Source: Paragyromitra xinjiangensis (Eukaryota > Ascomycota > Pezizomycetes > Pezizales > Discinaceae). From it: a DNA stretch of 64,000 nucleotides. Position 1 is the first letter of the stretch. Each line of letters opens with the position of its first letter. Shown here piece by piece: positions 47,415 through 58,663 of the stretch. The DNA lies in assembly GCA_038503065.1 (NCBI GenBank), contig JBCAMK010000001.1, forward strand, positions 2,170,001 through 2,234,000, given 5' to 3'. The position numbers and the translations under genes were made by a program. A model generated the notes under the pieces. The model saw only the letters and a program-made list of their open reading frames with translations. It had not been told where the DNA came from and ran no database searches.

Positions 47415-50028
47415 CGAAGTAGGTCAGGTTATTGGCGTAGGGATGAGATATATACTTACGAGGGGAAAAAAGGCATTAAAAAAAAGAAGAGGAATCGGGT
47501 TTTCCGTGGGGGGCGTAACTCTGAAGCTAGCATCACTTTGGGCGTCGTTTTTTTGTATTCTTTTGTTCGTTGTTTTTTTTCTTTGTGTATGGATTTCCTC
47601 TTGCGCGTGGTTTTTATTTCTTCTATGCAGTAAACAACGTATTACTTTCTGTTCTTTTCTCGTTTATTCATCGTTATCCCTACTCCACTTCCTACATTCC
47701 TATTCTCCATCCTTTAGTCCCTGCTCTCCCTCCTACTCTTTGCCTTTTCACCTAATTGCCTATCTCCAATCGTGCTACCGCGATACCAATTACCAAGCGT
47801 CTATTGCAGAATAAGTAGAAGAACGAGGAAAAGGGGCGGGAACTACTCGTTTTTATTGTGAGTTGTTGGGATTGCGGTTTATTTAGTTATCGCTGCTATT
47901 TGTATGTACTAGGGTCTTGGTGGGGGTTTCTTTGGTATCTGTTACCTGTCATCTAATTTCTTTAACATGTGCTTCGTTTTTTTATGACTGAGTGAGGTTT
48001 CATATTTGTTCTCCTTTGTTCCCCCTTCCACTTTTCCCTTTTTATCGGCACCACTAGTTCTTTATCTTCCTGTACGGTTTACTGAGGTTCTTCGATGATT
48101 CGATTCAGATTCTTTGTTGATTCTTGGGGTTTGGGTTTTGTTTTTCCTATTTTTTTTCCCTTCCTTCCTTTTCTTCCCCATGTGTTACTATGGATTAGTT
48201 CTTTTGATCGTGATATGATATGATAAGGGACGACACGGTAGTGGTGGCTCCGAAGCATGAGGTTTCCGTTTTTTGTTCTTTGTTCTGTGCACTTGCTGAG
48301 GGTTTTTTCTTGGTACATAAAAATGGATGGCGCACTTGCGAGGTGGTAGCCTCGTTGGTTGGTTATAAGTAAACGGGTTGTGACATGAAGGCGGCCCCTG
48401 GTGGGTGGGCGATATCTAGAATCTTTATTCTGGGTTATCATAGGTATGACTAGCGGTAGCTCGCTCGAGTCTTGTTAGTGCTAGCTCTGCGCTGTTTGTC
48501 ACCCGCGTCAGTGAATTTCTGCTTTCTGGATGTGCCAGGGCCGGGTTTTGGGGGTTTGATATTGGGCCTAATCTTGCAATAAATGAGTGCGCGGTTCTAG
48601 GAGGGGACGTCACGAAGTAGAGTGAAGAATAGGCTGAAATATCACTCGTACCATAACGCAACGTGGTCGGACCGAGCAACTCATTCATGAGCCAAGACCA
48701 TGTTTTTAAAGCCCCAAATGCCTAGCGATCCTAACAAATGGCAAGTCGCAACATCAGTTAGGATGATATCAACGAAGCAAGTTTAGAACTAGCCCATTCT
48801 CTGTTTCACAGCCGCCAACTTGTAGCCTGTCTTCCCATTGGGATGTTTCTCACCTCGAGAGTAGCTGAACTGAGGGCTGCTGTCCGCTGCCCCCCCTCCA
48901 CATTATGTGGTCTATAATCTCTTATGTATATTGTTTTAATTTTTTGGTACTACGTCATCATTTCATAGCGCACAGGGTACCGTTTTCCTTTCTATGAATA
49001 CGTGCGAGATTTGCTAGGAACTTTTCTTTCGTTTGAGGACGTATTCATGACTTATCACTCGGTGACGTCATCAGCCATCAAAATTTAATTAATTAATTAG
49101 ATAGATAGATAAATCGTACACGCAAAATTTGATTGATTGATTGATTAACCGATAATTCATACACGCTCAAAATTTGTTTCGCGATCGCTAGAAAATTATG
49201 AAATTACATGCAGTAGTGGCGTGTTTATGAGAGAGCGAATACATGAAACCGTAACAACTAATGAGGAGCTGGAACTACCTCACGAGGGATTCTGATCTCA
49301 AAGAATACACGAACACGAGTGTAGGGATGTTAGGCTAAGGGGGCTTTAGGGTATTTTGGGGCTTTCGGTTTGCAAAGTCTGGAGCCAGAAAACACAGACC
49401 GCTGTTACGAAAAGTAGCACGGCCAAGATGGAGACAAATTAAAAGTAGAAGCTCGAACTTAGATCTACCTCCATAGGTCACTCATGGCGAGTCCACTTAA
49501 TGATGACCGCGAATCGGGATTTCTTAAGAGTATATTCCTTCCTAGGTTTTGAGTGGTCAGAAATATAAGGGAAACGAGAATATAGAACCTAGAAGCAATA
49601 AGGGATCACATAAATAACTCAATATGAGAGAGCGAGCAAGCAGCTCAGTCAATATTTAGCAAGCAACTAGGTGAAAAATATCTAGAATCTCACTATCAAG
49701 AAATTAGCAACCACGCAAAGAGGCGAGCTGACGGGTATAATTCTATTTTGCTCTATATGGAATGGCCGATTAGCATTATTGCTAAGATGCCGCTTACTAG
49801 TAGTACCGCCAATACATAGTATAAACACTGGGGGCATGGATAAATAGTACGTTATTCCATCCCTGGGTTATTTAGGGACTCTTCGTTCTGCAGATAGTCT
49901 TTCACTTAAACAACCACGACTACAGCCGTTTTCGCCCCCAAACGCCTGAATCTACACATCTACCTCCACTGATCGGGCCCTAGCTTCGTCTATCGTAAGG
50001 CTATAAAGTAAACTATCGATCTATCCTA
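47415..50028. other. Gene-free stretch after CCR4
   Basis: The first 700 bases are T-rich and fit the CCR4 3' untranslated region. Beyond 48.4 kb I see no coding character. Simple repeats at 49083-49146. Nothing resembles a transposon. Confidence 0.4.
49083..49146 (+). repeat. Tetranucleotide simple repeats
   Basis: Runs of AATT, GATA and then four GATT units in close succession, with short spacers, in non-coding DNA. Confidence 0.8.
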
Positions 50029-50388
50029 ATGACTTTAACTGCTGAAATAAGCAACAGCTCCATACACGATAGCTTTGGCACGTTCAACAGAAATTTACGG
50101 AAGCTTAGGCTTCTTGTGCATCGGCACAAGGACCGGGCAAGAGGCAAGTGGTTTAAACCTAGGCGGAGGGACCGGGACCAACAGCTCTATTTAGAAGGGG
50201 AAGTTGAGTCACTTAAAAAAGAGCTGAGCACGCTCGAAACGAACTCGCCTACGTACTGGGGTGTTTTCCGGATAGTGCAAAGAATGAGGAAACACCTGAA
50301 GTTTACAGGAGATATATTGAGAGTTAGATTTGAGTTGGATGAGAGTGCGGTATTAGAGAGACGTGCGAGTTTCGTGGAGGTCGACTAG
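50029..50388 (+). CDS. Small basic protein, possible orphan gene
   Basis: Single-exon frame of 119 residues with ATG start and TAG stop. Not recognised. It is strongly basic in the middle (HRHKDRARGKWFKPRRRDRD) followed by an amphipathic helix (EGEVESLKKELSTLETN) and a second helical part (VFRIVQRMRKHLKFTGDIL). The helix pattern looks protein-like, whereas no other frame in the surrounding 3 kb does. No signal peptide. Because it is short and isolated it could be chance. Confidence 0.4.
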   Translation: MTLTAEISNSSIHDSFGTFNRNLRKLRLLVHRHKDRARGKWFKPRRRDRDQQLYLEGEVESLKKELSTLETNSPTYWGVFRIVQRMRKHLKFTGDILRVRFELDESAVLERRASFVEVD

Positions 50389-51396
50389 GGTAAATGGAAG
50401 CATTTTTGAGCGGCAGGCGTACCACAATCAATGGTGCTTTGATACGGAGCCCACGGAGAAATCCCTTCGGTTCTGCGCTATGCGTTTAGTCAAGCTCTCT
50501 ACTTAAGAATTCAGTAGATCTCTTAGTCAAGAAACCCTCGAAAGGCAAATTTCTGGAGCGGTAGGAGTGTACGTAGGGTGCAGGAAAGTGATGCACATTT
50601 GAAGAAAGGATATTGGTTCCCAACAACCACAAAACTAATTGACATGAAAAATGGTAGGAAGGTCAATTATGATGTGTAGATTTTGATTCTAGTTTAAAAA
50701 ATTGAAAGGGGGTCGCTTTTACTGATTATACTGGCGCAAGCTAGTTAGTGATTGGCACCCCCTTGGTAGGTTTTGTTTGTGATGTATGTTTTTTACAAGG
50801 TAATGCCAGGTAAATCACTTCTTATCTTAATAGACTAGATGGAGCATCGAAATCTGTGTTAACTTTGGGTGGTTTGCCATGAAAAAATATAGGAGTTTCG
50901 GTGACGTTTGGGTGTTGCTTAGTAGAAATGTGTATCACTTTCCTACACCCTACGTACATACATAGATAAGCCAATTTTTTCATCAGCTAGTTCTTTCGAC
51001 TAAGGATCTATGGTTGATTTACTCACTCTAAGCCCTCCTCACCCCACCCATAAGCAAGCATAACTTATCACTCGTATCTGATGCACCCTCGAACTGGACC
51101 CACCATTCGCCTGCGTCTATAAAATAACTCTGAATCACATCTAAGGAAAAATAAGTATGATATTGATACTAGCGAAAAGCAATTGGAATTAACGAGTCAC
51201 AGGCACAGACATAGATCACCCTCAGCCCACTTTATCGCTCCTGGTTTTACATAAACTTAATTCTTTTGAAATTACAAATATAAAGAAAACTTTGCCAAAT
51301 TCCCAAACACTTAACCCAGACTCTTAACTATAGCCCTTAACCTCCATCCAGTACCCTTCTCAATATTTTCCCTCTACATCAAATCAACTACCTTAT
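50389..51396. other. Intergenic region
   Basis: No gene seen. AT-rich; the last part is the 3' side of the SEC23 gene. Confidence 0.4.
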
Positions 51397-53908
51397 CTAA
51401 CTAGCGCAAACATACCGTCTCAAATGCTCCATAAAAGTTTGCAACGACACATCATCCGTAAAAATCATCTGCGCATTCGGTTGAAACCGTTCACAATAAT
51501 ATTGAGACCCTGATATACCAGGTTGCGTACCGCTCCAAGGTGTCGATGGATTCATCTTCGATAGGAGGAAACGTGCTTGGCTGTCGCCAGCATTACAGAC
51601 GATATAACGGGGAAGAGGGAATCGGTCTTGGATCAGCTCCTAAATGGCTTGGGTGATTAGTTTTGACCTAAGATTTTAGGTAATTGGAAATAAAATTGGT
51701 GAAGGCACAAACCCTAGCATCCTCCTTCGGCGCTTGTAACAACTCCTTAAAGTTTTCATACCCCTCTTGGTCTTGATATTTCTCCTTCTGCCACAATGCT
51801 ATAGTCTCTCCATGAAAGACGAGAACGTGGAAGAACGTATCTAGTAGCAAAATATGATCCGGCAATATGCTTGAGGAATCCAATAGCACTGGTACGCTCT
51901 GTTTATCAAAAGTATAGCTATCGAGTGTTGGTTGTATCATGATTAGACTATCCCTGACATCAGCTTTATTTAGGACATGTCGATAAAATGCCGTTTCATC
52001 TGGTGAGTTATTGAACACCTGTAAGAACTGCGATCGCCGTAGATGATACATGAATTGTGGGTACAATCTGAAATTTTTAGTTAAAATGAGAGACTCAGGG
52101 ATATCTTTAGTGTAGTTCGCGAAAGTCGAGCAGAGGCGGATTAGCATTCTGTCGACCCAGCGCAACACATCCGCGCCATCTTCACCCTCCTCTGCTTTAT
52201 GAACAGCGACTCTGGCCATCAATACAGCAGCAGCCTCCTGGTCGAATGAGCCAGGGATCGAAGGATCGCTTGACGCCACGAACCTCCTGCTAATGGTGGT
52301 AACGCGAAGATAGAACCGCCCGGATGAGTGTTGGTAGTAAGTCAGGAATTGAACAAGTCCCTGATGTCGGACTTGCTCCTGTCCTGGAGGCAAAGTGACC
52401 TCAAAAAACATGGCTACACTAGTCGACGAAGTTATTCCGCAAATTTTCCAGGAATTCGTTCCACCTAGACCAACCTCAGTATGACTGATATTCGTAGCGT
52501 TGCTTTTCATCGGTATAGCAGGTCCAAGAAATCCGGTGATGTTGAGATCCTTTGAGGTACGTACTTCCAGCGTTGCCTGAAAGCCCATGCGTAAATTCCC
52601 ATCCACATCTGCCTCGAATATTTTCACAAAGCTCTGTCTAAACATTGACGTAGTGAAAGAGTCCGTCAGAATGACATGACCGCCCGTGAAATTCGGAAGC
52701 GCTTTCATCTCTAACAATCCCACTTGATCCAGACTGCCCACAAATATATCAACCACATGGCCACTCTGCGCTGTCCTCATCCCAAGGGCTTCGTAATATT
52801 TAGCGGCCTTCCTGTACGCCCTGCCATCATCTTTCTCGATGTCTTTATGTGACCTGATAGGATCCTTTAGGAAAAATCCTACGGTCATCCCAGGCCCATA
52901 AGTCGCAGGTCCAGTAGCAAAAACTATAATCCTAGCACCAGCATTAGGGAAGAGTTTCTCTAACATTCCAGAAGCAACACCAATAGCGACTCCTGTACAC
53001 CGTAACGGGCGTCTATCATTCGAAACTGGCCAAGGATCTTTCTTCAACCCTTCGAGTAAATTTGTGAGCTGAAATTCTGCTACCGAAACCTGCATCAAGA
53101 ATCTCGATGCCGCCGGTTTCCCAGGGGCTTGGCTCCCTGGTTTCCCTATTACATAGGGGCCCAGTCCTAAAAGCTCCTCTATATTTACCGGGGAATGCTG
53201 TTTATCCCCTCTGAAAATGTGACTCTTATGACACACGTCGTAGTTCAATTCATGTACCTGCGTATGCATTCCAAAAGTGATAAGTCCAATCAATGCGTGT
53301 GGGGGCAGCAAACTCAAGCTCATGATGAAATTTTCCTTGAGTGCTCCAAATTCTGCCTCATCCTGACATGTGTCCACGACGTACAAGAAAATAGGCGGAG
53401 CGGGAGCAGGTCGGGGAAGCTTGTACTCAATTGTTGAATGATCCGGTGAGAGCTCCAGCGGCCAAGAATTTGGGCCTATATCCTTGTAGTGAAGTGGCAG
53501 CTGGTTCCTGCCGAGGCAGAATGGACACTGCCAACTCTTTGCCCGGGAGTCTACCTGACTATTTCTCGACGAAATTTAGCTGTTAACCCATCTGAATTAC
53601 TTAGTGATATCGAAGAGAGAAAACCCTACCAATAAGGGTTTAGAATCGCACGACATCCTTTGCAGCTGACTGGGTCATATTGGACAGGAGATATTTGCTG
53701 CTGTTTCAACGGAGTATAGATGACACCAAGAGGTACAACCATACGAGCTCTATCGATTTTGTTGGTTGGAAACACGTTCCAGCTACAAGTATCGACATCA
53801 GCATTTCCCCACCACCCGTGCCGAAACGTGACCATACCTCAAACGCACACCATCCCTCTCCTCTGCGTCGACTATCGGATCTATGGTTTCTACGGGTAAC
53901 ATAGCCAT
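51397..53908 (-). CDS. SEC23-family COPII coat subunit, divergent copy
   Basis: Sec23 is the GTPase-activating inner-coat subunit of COPII vesicles at ER exit sites. Four exons on the minus strand: 53908-53838, 53782-53630, 53558-51713 and 51639-51397; 770 residues, normal family length. Domains in order: N-terminal [14 protein letters not shown]; zinc finger with [15 protein letters not shown] and [18 protein letters not shown]; trunk starting [18 protein letters not shown]; beta-barrel/helical part with [20 protein letters not shown] and [14 protein letters not shown]; and the gelsolin-like end with [20 protein letters not shown] (which carries the arginine that reaches into Sar1), [18 protein letters not shown] and [14 protein letters not shown]. 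Compared with the usual filamentous-fungal SEC23 as I recall it, many trunk positions differ and the region before FTDDVS is longer, so this may be a second paralogue. It lies 481 bases downstream of the SMC1 stop, on the same strand. Confidence 0.92.
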
Positions 53909-54389
53909 CTGCAGTCAAAAGAGATAACCTCGTTAAAGTTCAGCTGTTCAAATAGAGAGAAATGACGGATAAGAAGCAGCTGAATGGACGACGTCAAACT
54001 TGTTGAGAGCAAGGAGGAAGTGATGACAAAAGAAGACAGATACGTAGTTTGAGAGAACGCTAGAAGGGATCTTATCTGGAAATTCAAGACGATGACCGTC
54101 CTGAAGATAATCCGTACTATTACTCCCTGCGTCACGTGAATTCCCCGGCTCCGATTAAAACCAGTTAATGACCCCTCCCTCCCCCCAAAAAAATAATAGA
54201 AAAAACTCAAAAGTTAAGCCAATGATCCGGATATCGGAGCACTCAGAGCTATCGTACACGGCGCCTGTAAAATTGGAACAGAGACATGGGAAACACAAGA
54301 TAGAAATTACACAAAGTACCCCTTTCCTTTCCCCACCAACCCATCATCATCATGCCCATAATTCTATACAATCATTACACTTTACCGAA
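53909..54389. other. SEC23 promoter / SMC1 3' region
   Basis: 480 bases between the SMC1 stop and the SEC23 start. Contains a CACGTG box at 54133-54138. No gene seen. Confidence 0.4.
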
Positions 54390-57300
54390 TTAAGCATCCA
54401 CGTACTTCCTTAAATCCAGCCTATAGTTAAATAGTATTAGCAAAAATGTTCAATAGACTAAATACACAGGAATATGGGAACGGGACTCACGTAAGACTCT
54501 TAGAACTACACTCAACCTGATCCCTGAAGATTCCCACCAGCGCTTCACTTTGTTGGAATAATCCCGTTTTCAAACTGATGACGATGAACTGGAATCCAGG
54601 TCCGGCATGATTCCTAATGTAATTTGAAATCTTCTGGACATTGGCATTATCCAGCGCTGCATCGACCTCATCAAGGACAAAGAATGGACTGGGTTGATAT
54701 GAATGAACAGCAAAGAGCAGCGCCAATGCGGCCATCGTCTTTTCTCCTCCAGAGAGGTGCTCCATGTCACGAAAACGTTTCATGGGAGGCATGGCGTGAT
54801 ATTTGATGCCGTCTAGATAAGGCTCGTCACTGTCTTCCATGTCAAGATATGCGGTTCCACCTAAAGGAAAATCGTTGCTCTTGGTAAGGTCTTTGTACAC
54901 CGGACCAATTTGCTCGGAAATATGCGTGAACGCTTTGTTAAACAGCTCGTATCTGTAGCCACAAACATTAGTACGATCCACTTTATCCAAAATCCCCGAC
55001 AAAAACATCGAATGTACCGTTTGTCTTTGACCGCCTGAAATCTATCCTTTGCCTTTTTCGCCTCCTTCCTGGAATTCTCGAAATCCTTCTCTGTATCATG
55101 AAGTCTATTTTCTACACCCTCAAGCCTCTCAATAGCCTTCATATTTGGAGCCATGCGATCAAGCTCTCCACTGAGCATCTTAATCTTCTCTAATAATCGC
55201 TCCTCAACCTGTTCCTCGCCACTCTGTTCACTTTGTCAATAAACCCCTTGGAATAAAACATCGAGTGAGTTCTCGTGCAACATACCTCCTTCAAGTCATC
55301 ATCTAAATCTTCAAAATCAACTTCAATTCCATAGTCCTGGACTTCAACCTTCTGAACCGCGCTAGCACTTGGATCTTCATCTTCATCCACATCCATAGCA
55401 TCTGGGTCGTTCTGCTGAAGGGTATCGATCGGCAGGTCGTCTATAGCTACCGACTCATCTGTCAAAGGGATTTCGATCTCTTCCAGTTTACACCTTCTGA
55501 GAACAGCATATCGCCCCGCAGCATCCCGTTCGATCTCTCCTTCCTACGCCTCCGATAAGCATCCATCCACAAAAAGCAGCAAGCCATAGAATACCTACCA
55601 ATCCAGCAATCGTCTTAGAGGTCTCATCTAAATCCTTACTCCTCTTCGCGACCTCTCGCCTTAGTTCATTGGCCTTCTCTGCCCGACTCTCTAGCGCACT
55701 CTTTTTCCCCTCTAGTTCCTCCTTCAATACCTCCATCTCTGCAGAAAGCACATCCATCTGCTCCTCAATTTGATTCTTCTCATCTTCTAGTTCCGACACA
55801 AGATCTTGGTCTCGTTGCGAGTTCTTCTCTAGGTTCGCAATTCGCTCAGTTGTCTGCCGGAGCCGTTGTGTCTCGAAAGTAAGCTGGTTCTCAAGCTTCG
55901 AGATCTGTGTCCTAAATTCAAGTCGCTTTTGTGCAGCCTCCTGCTGGAGCGAACCTTGGCGTTTCTCGTAAGATCGGATATCTTCGTAGTTGAGTCGCCT
56001 GCAGAAATCTGCAAAGATCTCGTCTTCAGCTTCGGAGACGACGGATTCAAGTGCCTCTACTCTTACTCGGAGCTCATCGAGCAACTTCGTGGCTTCATCC
56101 AACTTGGGTTGAAGCTCCTGAAGTTGTCGTTGAGTATGCGCAACCTCTCTCTTCTTACTATCCAGATTCCGCTCAATATAATTCAGCTCCTCACGACTAT
56201 ACGCAAGCCGTTGCTCCAGCCCCGTCAATTCACCCTCTAAAGTCTCTTCCTGTGTACCACGACGATTCTTTGGCAGCGCGCTAACCTGCGCAACCAAATT
56301 ATCTTTCAGTCTCCGCAAGTTCTCAACTTCTTGGTCTTCCCAGCGCCGCCCACCAGGCCCGCCGCTTCGCCCACCAGTCATCAGCCCGCCCTTGTGGATA
56401 ACTGTGCCATCCAGCGTAACCGCTTTAACTTCCAGCCCTTTCTCGTAGCAGATGTATTTCGCAACCTCCAGATCATCGCAGACTACTGCATTACCACAGG
56501 AGTACTGCATGGCGCGCTCGACAGAAGACTCGAATTCGATGGTGTCGATGGCCATGCGCATGCCGCGGTGCATACCTTTCAAGTTAGAGTTCAGCGGCTT
56601 AACTTGGATTGTATCAAGCGGGACAAACGTCGCCTGTCCTGCTCGTTGATCACGCAAGTACTCAATACAATCTTTTGCAGTTTTTTCGTTATCGACGATG
56701 ACCGCATCAAAATGCCTTCCAAGTACAGTGCTGACAGCTTCCTGGTATTTTTTCATCTTCGGCTTACACAATTCCGAGACCCTTCCCTTGACACCGGGGA
56801 AGATACGTTTTAGTGCAGAAATGGTCTCCTTCATCCTAACCTCCCTTTCAGATTGTCGGCGCCCATCATCTGCTTCTAGGAGTTTATGGAGGCAGTCTTG
56901 CAGCTTCTCATCGAGCTCAGTGTGTTTTTGTGCGTTCCGGAGACGCTCGGATGTTAAGGCGTTGTATTCCCTCTTTTTTGCATCAATCTCTTGGACAACC
57001 TGGTCGACAGCGGATTTACTCTGCTCTCGTCTTTCCTCCAGGTCTATTACCTCCCCTTCTAGCTTGCTGAGTTGCCATTGCGCCGATTCTACTTTGCTCT
57101 TTAAGCTATTTACGGTCTCGACATCGGTTTTTTGCTGGCGGTTGAAGTTATCGATCTTAATCTGTTCACCAGCAACCTTGGTATTAACACGCTCGCGGAG
57201 CTTGTTGTATTCTGCCAAATCCGCTTCTGATAGCACCATTCCTGTCTCTTCGGCAAGCTTCTTTTGCTCGTCTTCGAATTTGGTTTGTGCCTTCTGCACA

Positions 57301-58663
57301 ATTCCCAGTTCTTTCTGCAAACTCTGGACTGTCGCAGACTGACTATCTTGATCCCGCTTAATTTCCCTAATCCTTGCCTCGTATTTTTTCAGATTTTTTC
57401 CCGCGATACTGATTTTCTCGTCAATGGGTACAAGTGAAGATTGCTTCTCTTCAACTTCTTTCTCCTTCCTCTTAATCGCACGCTCTTGTTTGCTAACACT
57501 CCTTGCTGCCTGAGCTTGTTGTGCTTTTGCTTCTTCAAGCCTCGTCGCATATTTCTCGTGTGCGCGTCGAAATTCCTTGAGTTCTTCCTGGTGTTTCTCA
57601 ATCTCTAGTTTGTTTTCCTCCATAGTCTGCTGGAAATGGAAGAGTTTCCAAAGAATGTGGGTCACGACAGCCTCATGTTTCTCGTCTTGTTTAGACTGGT
57701 AGTTCTCTGCCTCCTTTTTTTGCTCTTGGTATTGTTTGATCTCCGCATTAATTCCACGGCGACGGTTAAGGTTGAAGTTTGAGGTTTCGGCAGCTTTTTC
57801 TTGCTCGATTTTAAGACGCTCATACTCGACTTTGTACTCGAGGGAGCCGGAAATTTGCTCGATAAGTCGAGTGAGATCTCTGGGGGATTGAGAGGCGATG
57901 GCTTCAACATCACCCTGGAAGACTAGGAAATTTCTAGCCTTGATGAGAATATTCTCTTCCTCAAGCGCCGCGTTGTACTGCGCAGCTGTGACTTGCTTCC
58001 CGTTGATTCTGTACTCGCTCGCGCCCTGCGAGGTGATAGACCGTTTCCACTGCTGTTCGTCGCCATTATCATCCTCATAGACAGCCATTACCCAAGCAGT
58101 CTTTGGGTCGGCCTGGGTCCCCTGTGTCTCCTCTTCCTCCTCTTCCTCCTCTTCCTGCTCCTCTTCTCCTCGGCCTTCCGTTGAGGGTCCGGCGCCATTC
58201 GCAGTTTTTGCACCGATTGTTGAGGTACGTAACACTCGACCACGGTAGACAAGGTCCTTCAGATGCGCGGAACGGAGATGTGATGATTTAATTCCGAGCA
58301 CGAACGAGATCGCGTCCATACTATTCCCCCCAATAATTCTCGGTTAGCCTTTCTTATCGCACATGAGGAAGGGGGGGTGGGGGGCAAGCAACCAGTTTGA
58401 TTTGCCAGAGCCATTGGGGCCGATAATGGATGTGAAATATGAATCTCCAAAATGAATGCTCTGGTGGCCTTTATACGACTTGAAGTCTATTCACTCCACC
58501 ATATTATCAGCACTCATATTCGCTCAAAAAATTACCTTTAAATTAAGAAAAGAGGGCACTAACTAAACAACTCCAACCTCACGAGCTTCCTGCCATGTCA
58601 CCCTATCCGTCAGTCGTTCCCCTTTATAACTCCGAACACCCGAGAGAACCAAACGTACCCCAT
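54390..58663 (-). CDS. SMC1: Cohesin ATPase subunit SMC1
   Basis: Core subunit of the cohesin ring that holds sister chromatids together. Eight exons on the minus strand: 58663-58659, 58589-58564, 58486-58393, 58320-55599, 55543-55286, 55223-55018, 54952-54491 and 54420-54390; 1267 residues. The tiny first exon (ATGGG) and the 26-base second rebuild MGKLVRLELFNFKSYKGHQ, the invariant SMC1 start. Walker A is GPNGSGKSN at residues 33-41. An acidic insert of at least nine Glu in a row follows near residue 95. Coiled coils flank the hinge (about 540-700), which contains FPGVKGRVSELCKPKMKKYQ and LDGTVIHKGGLMTGG. The C-terminal head has the signature LSGGEKTMAALALLF, Walker B FFVLDEVDAALDNANV, the D-loop region, and ends LDLRKYVDA. 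Every junction is in frame. A Cys replaces the common Ser or Leu just after Walker A. Confidence 0.96.

Noticed and set aside
47365..47814. 149-residue frame overlapping the end of CCR4
   Set aside because: Overlaps the last CCR4 exon in another frame and continues into T-rich 3' untranslated sequence.
56698..57342. 214-residue frame on the plus strand inside SMC1
   Set aside because: Antisense shadow of the SMC1 coiled coil, which has a strong coding frame and motifs on the minus strand.
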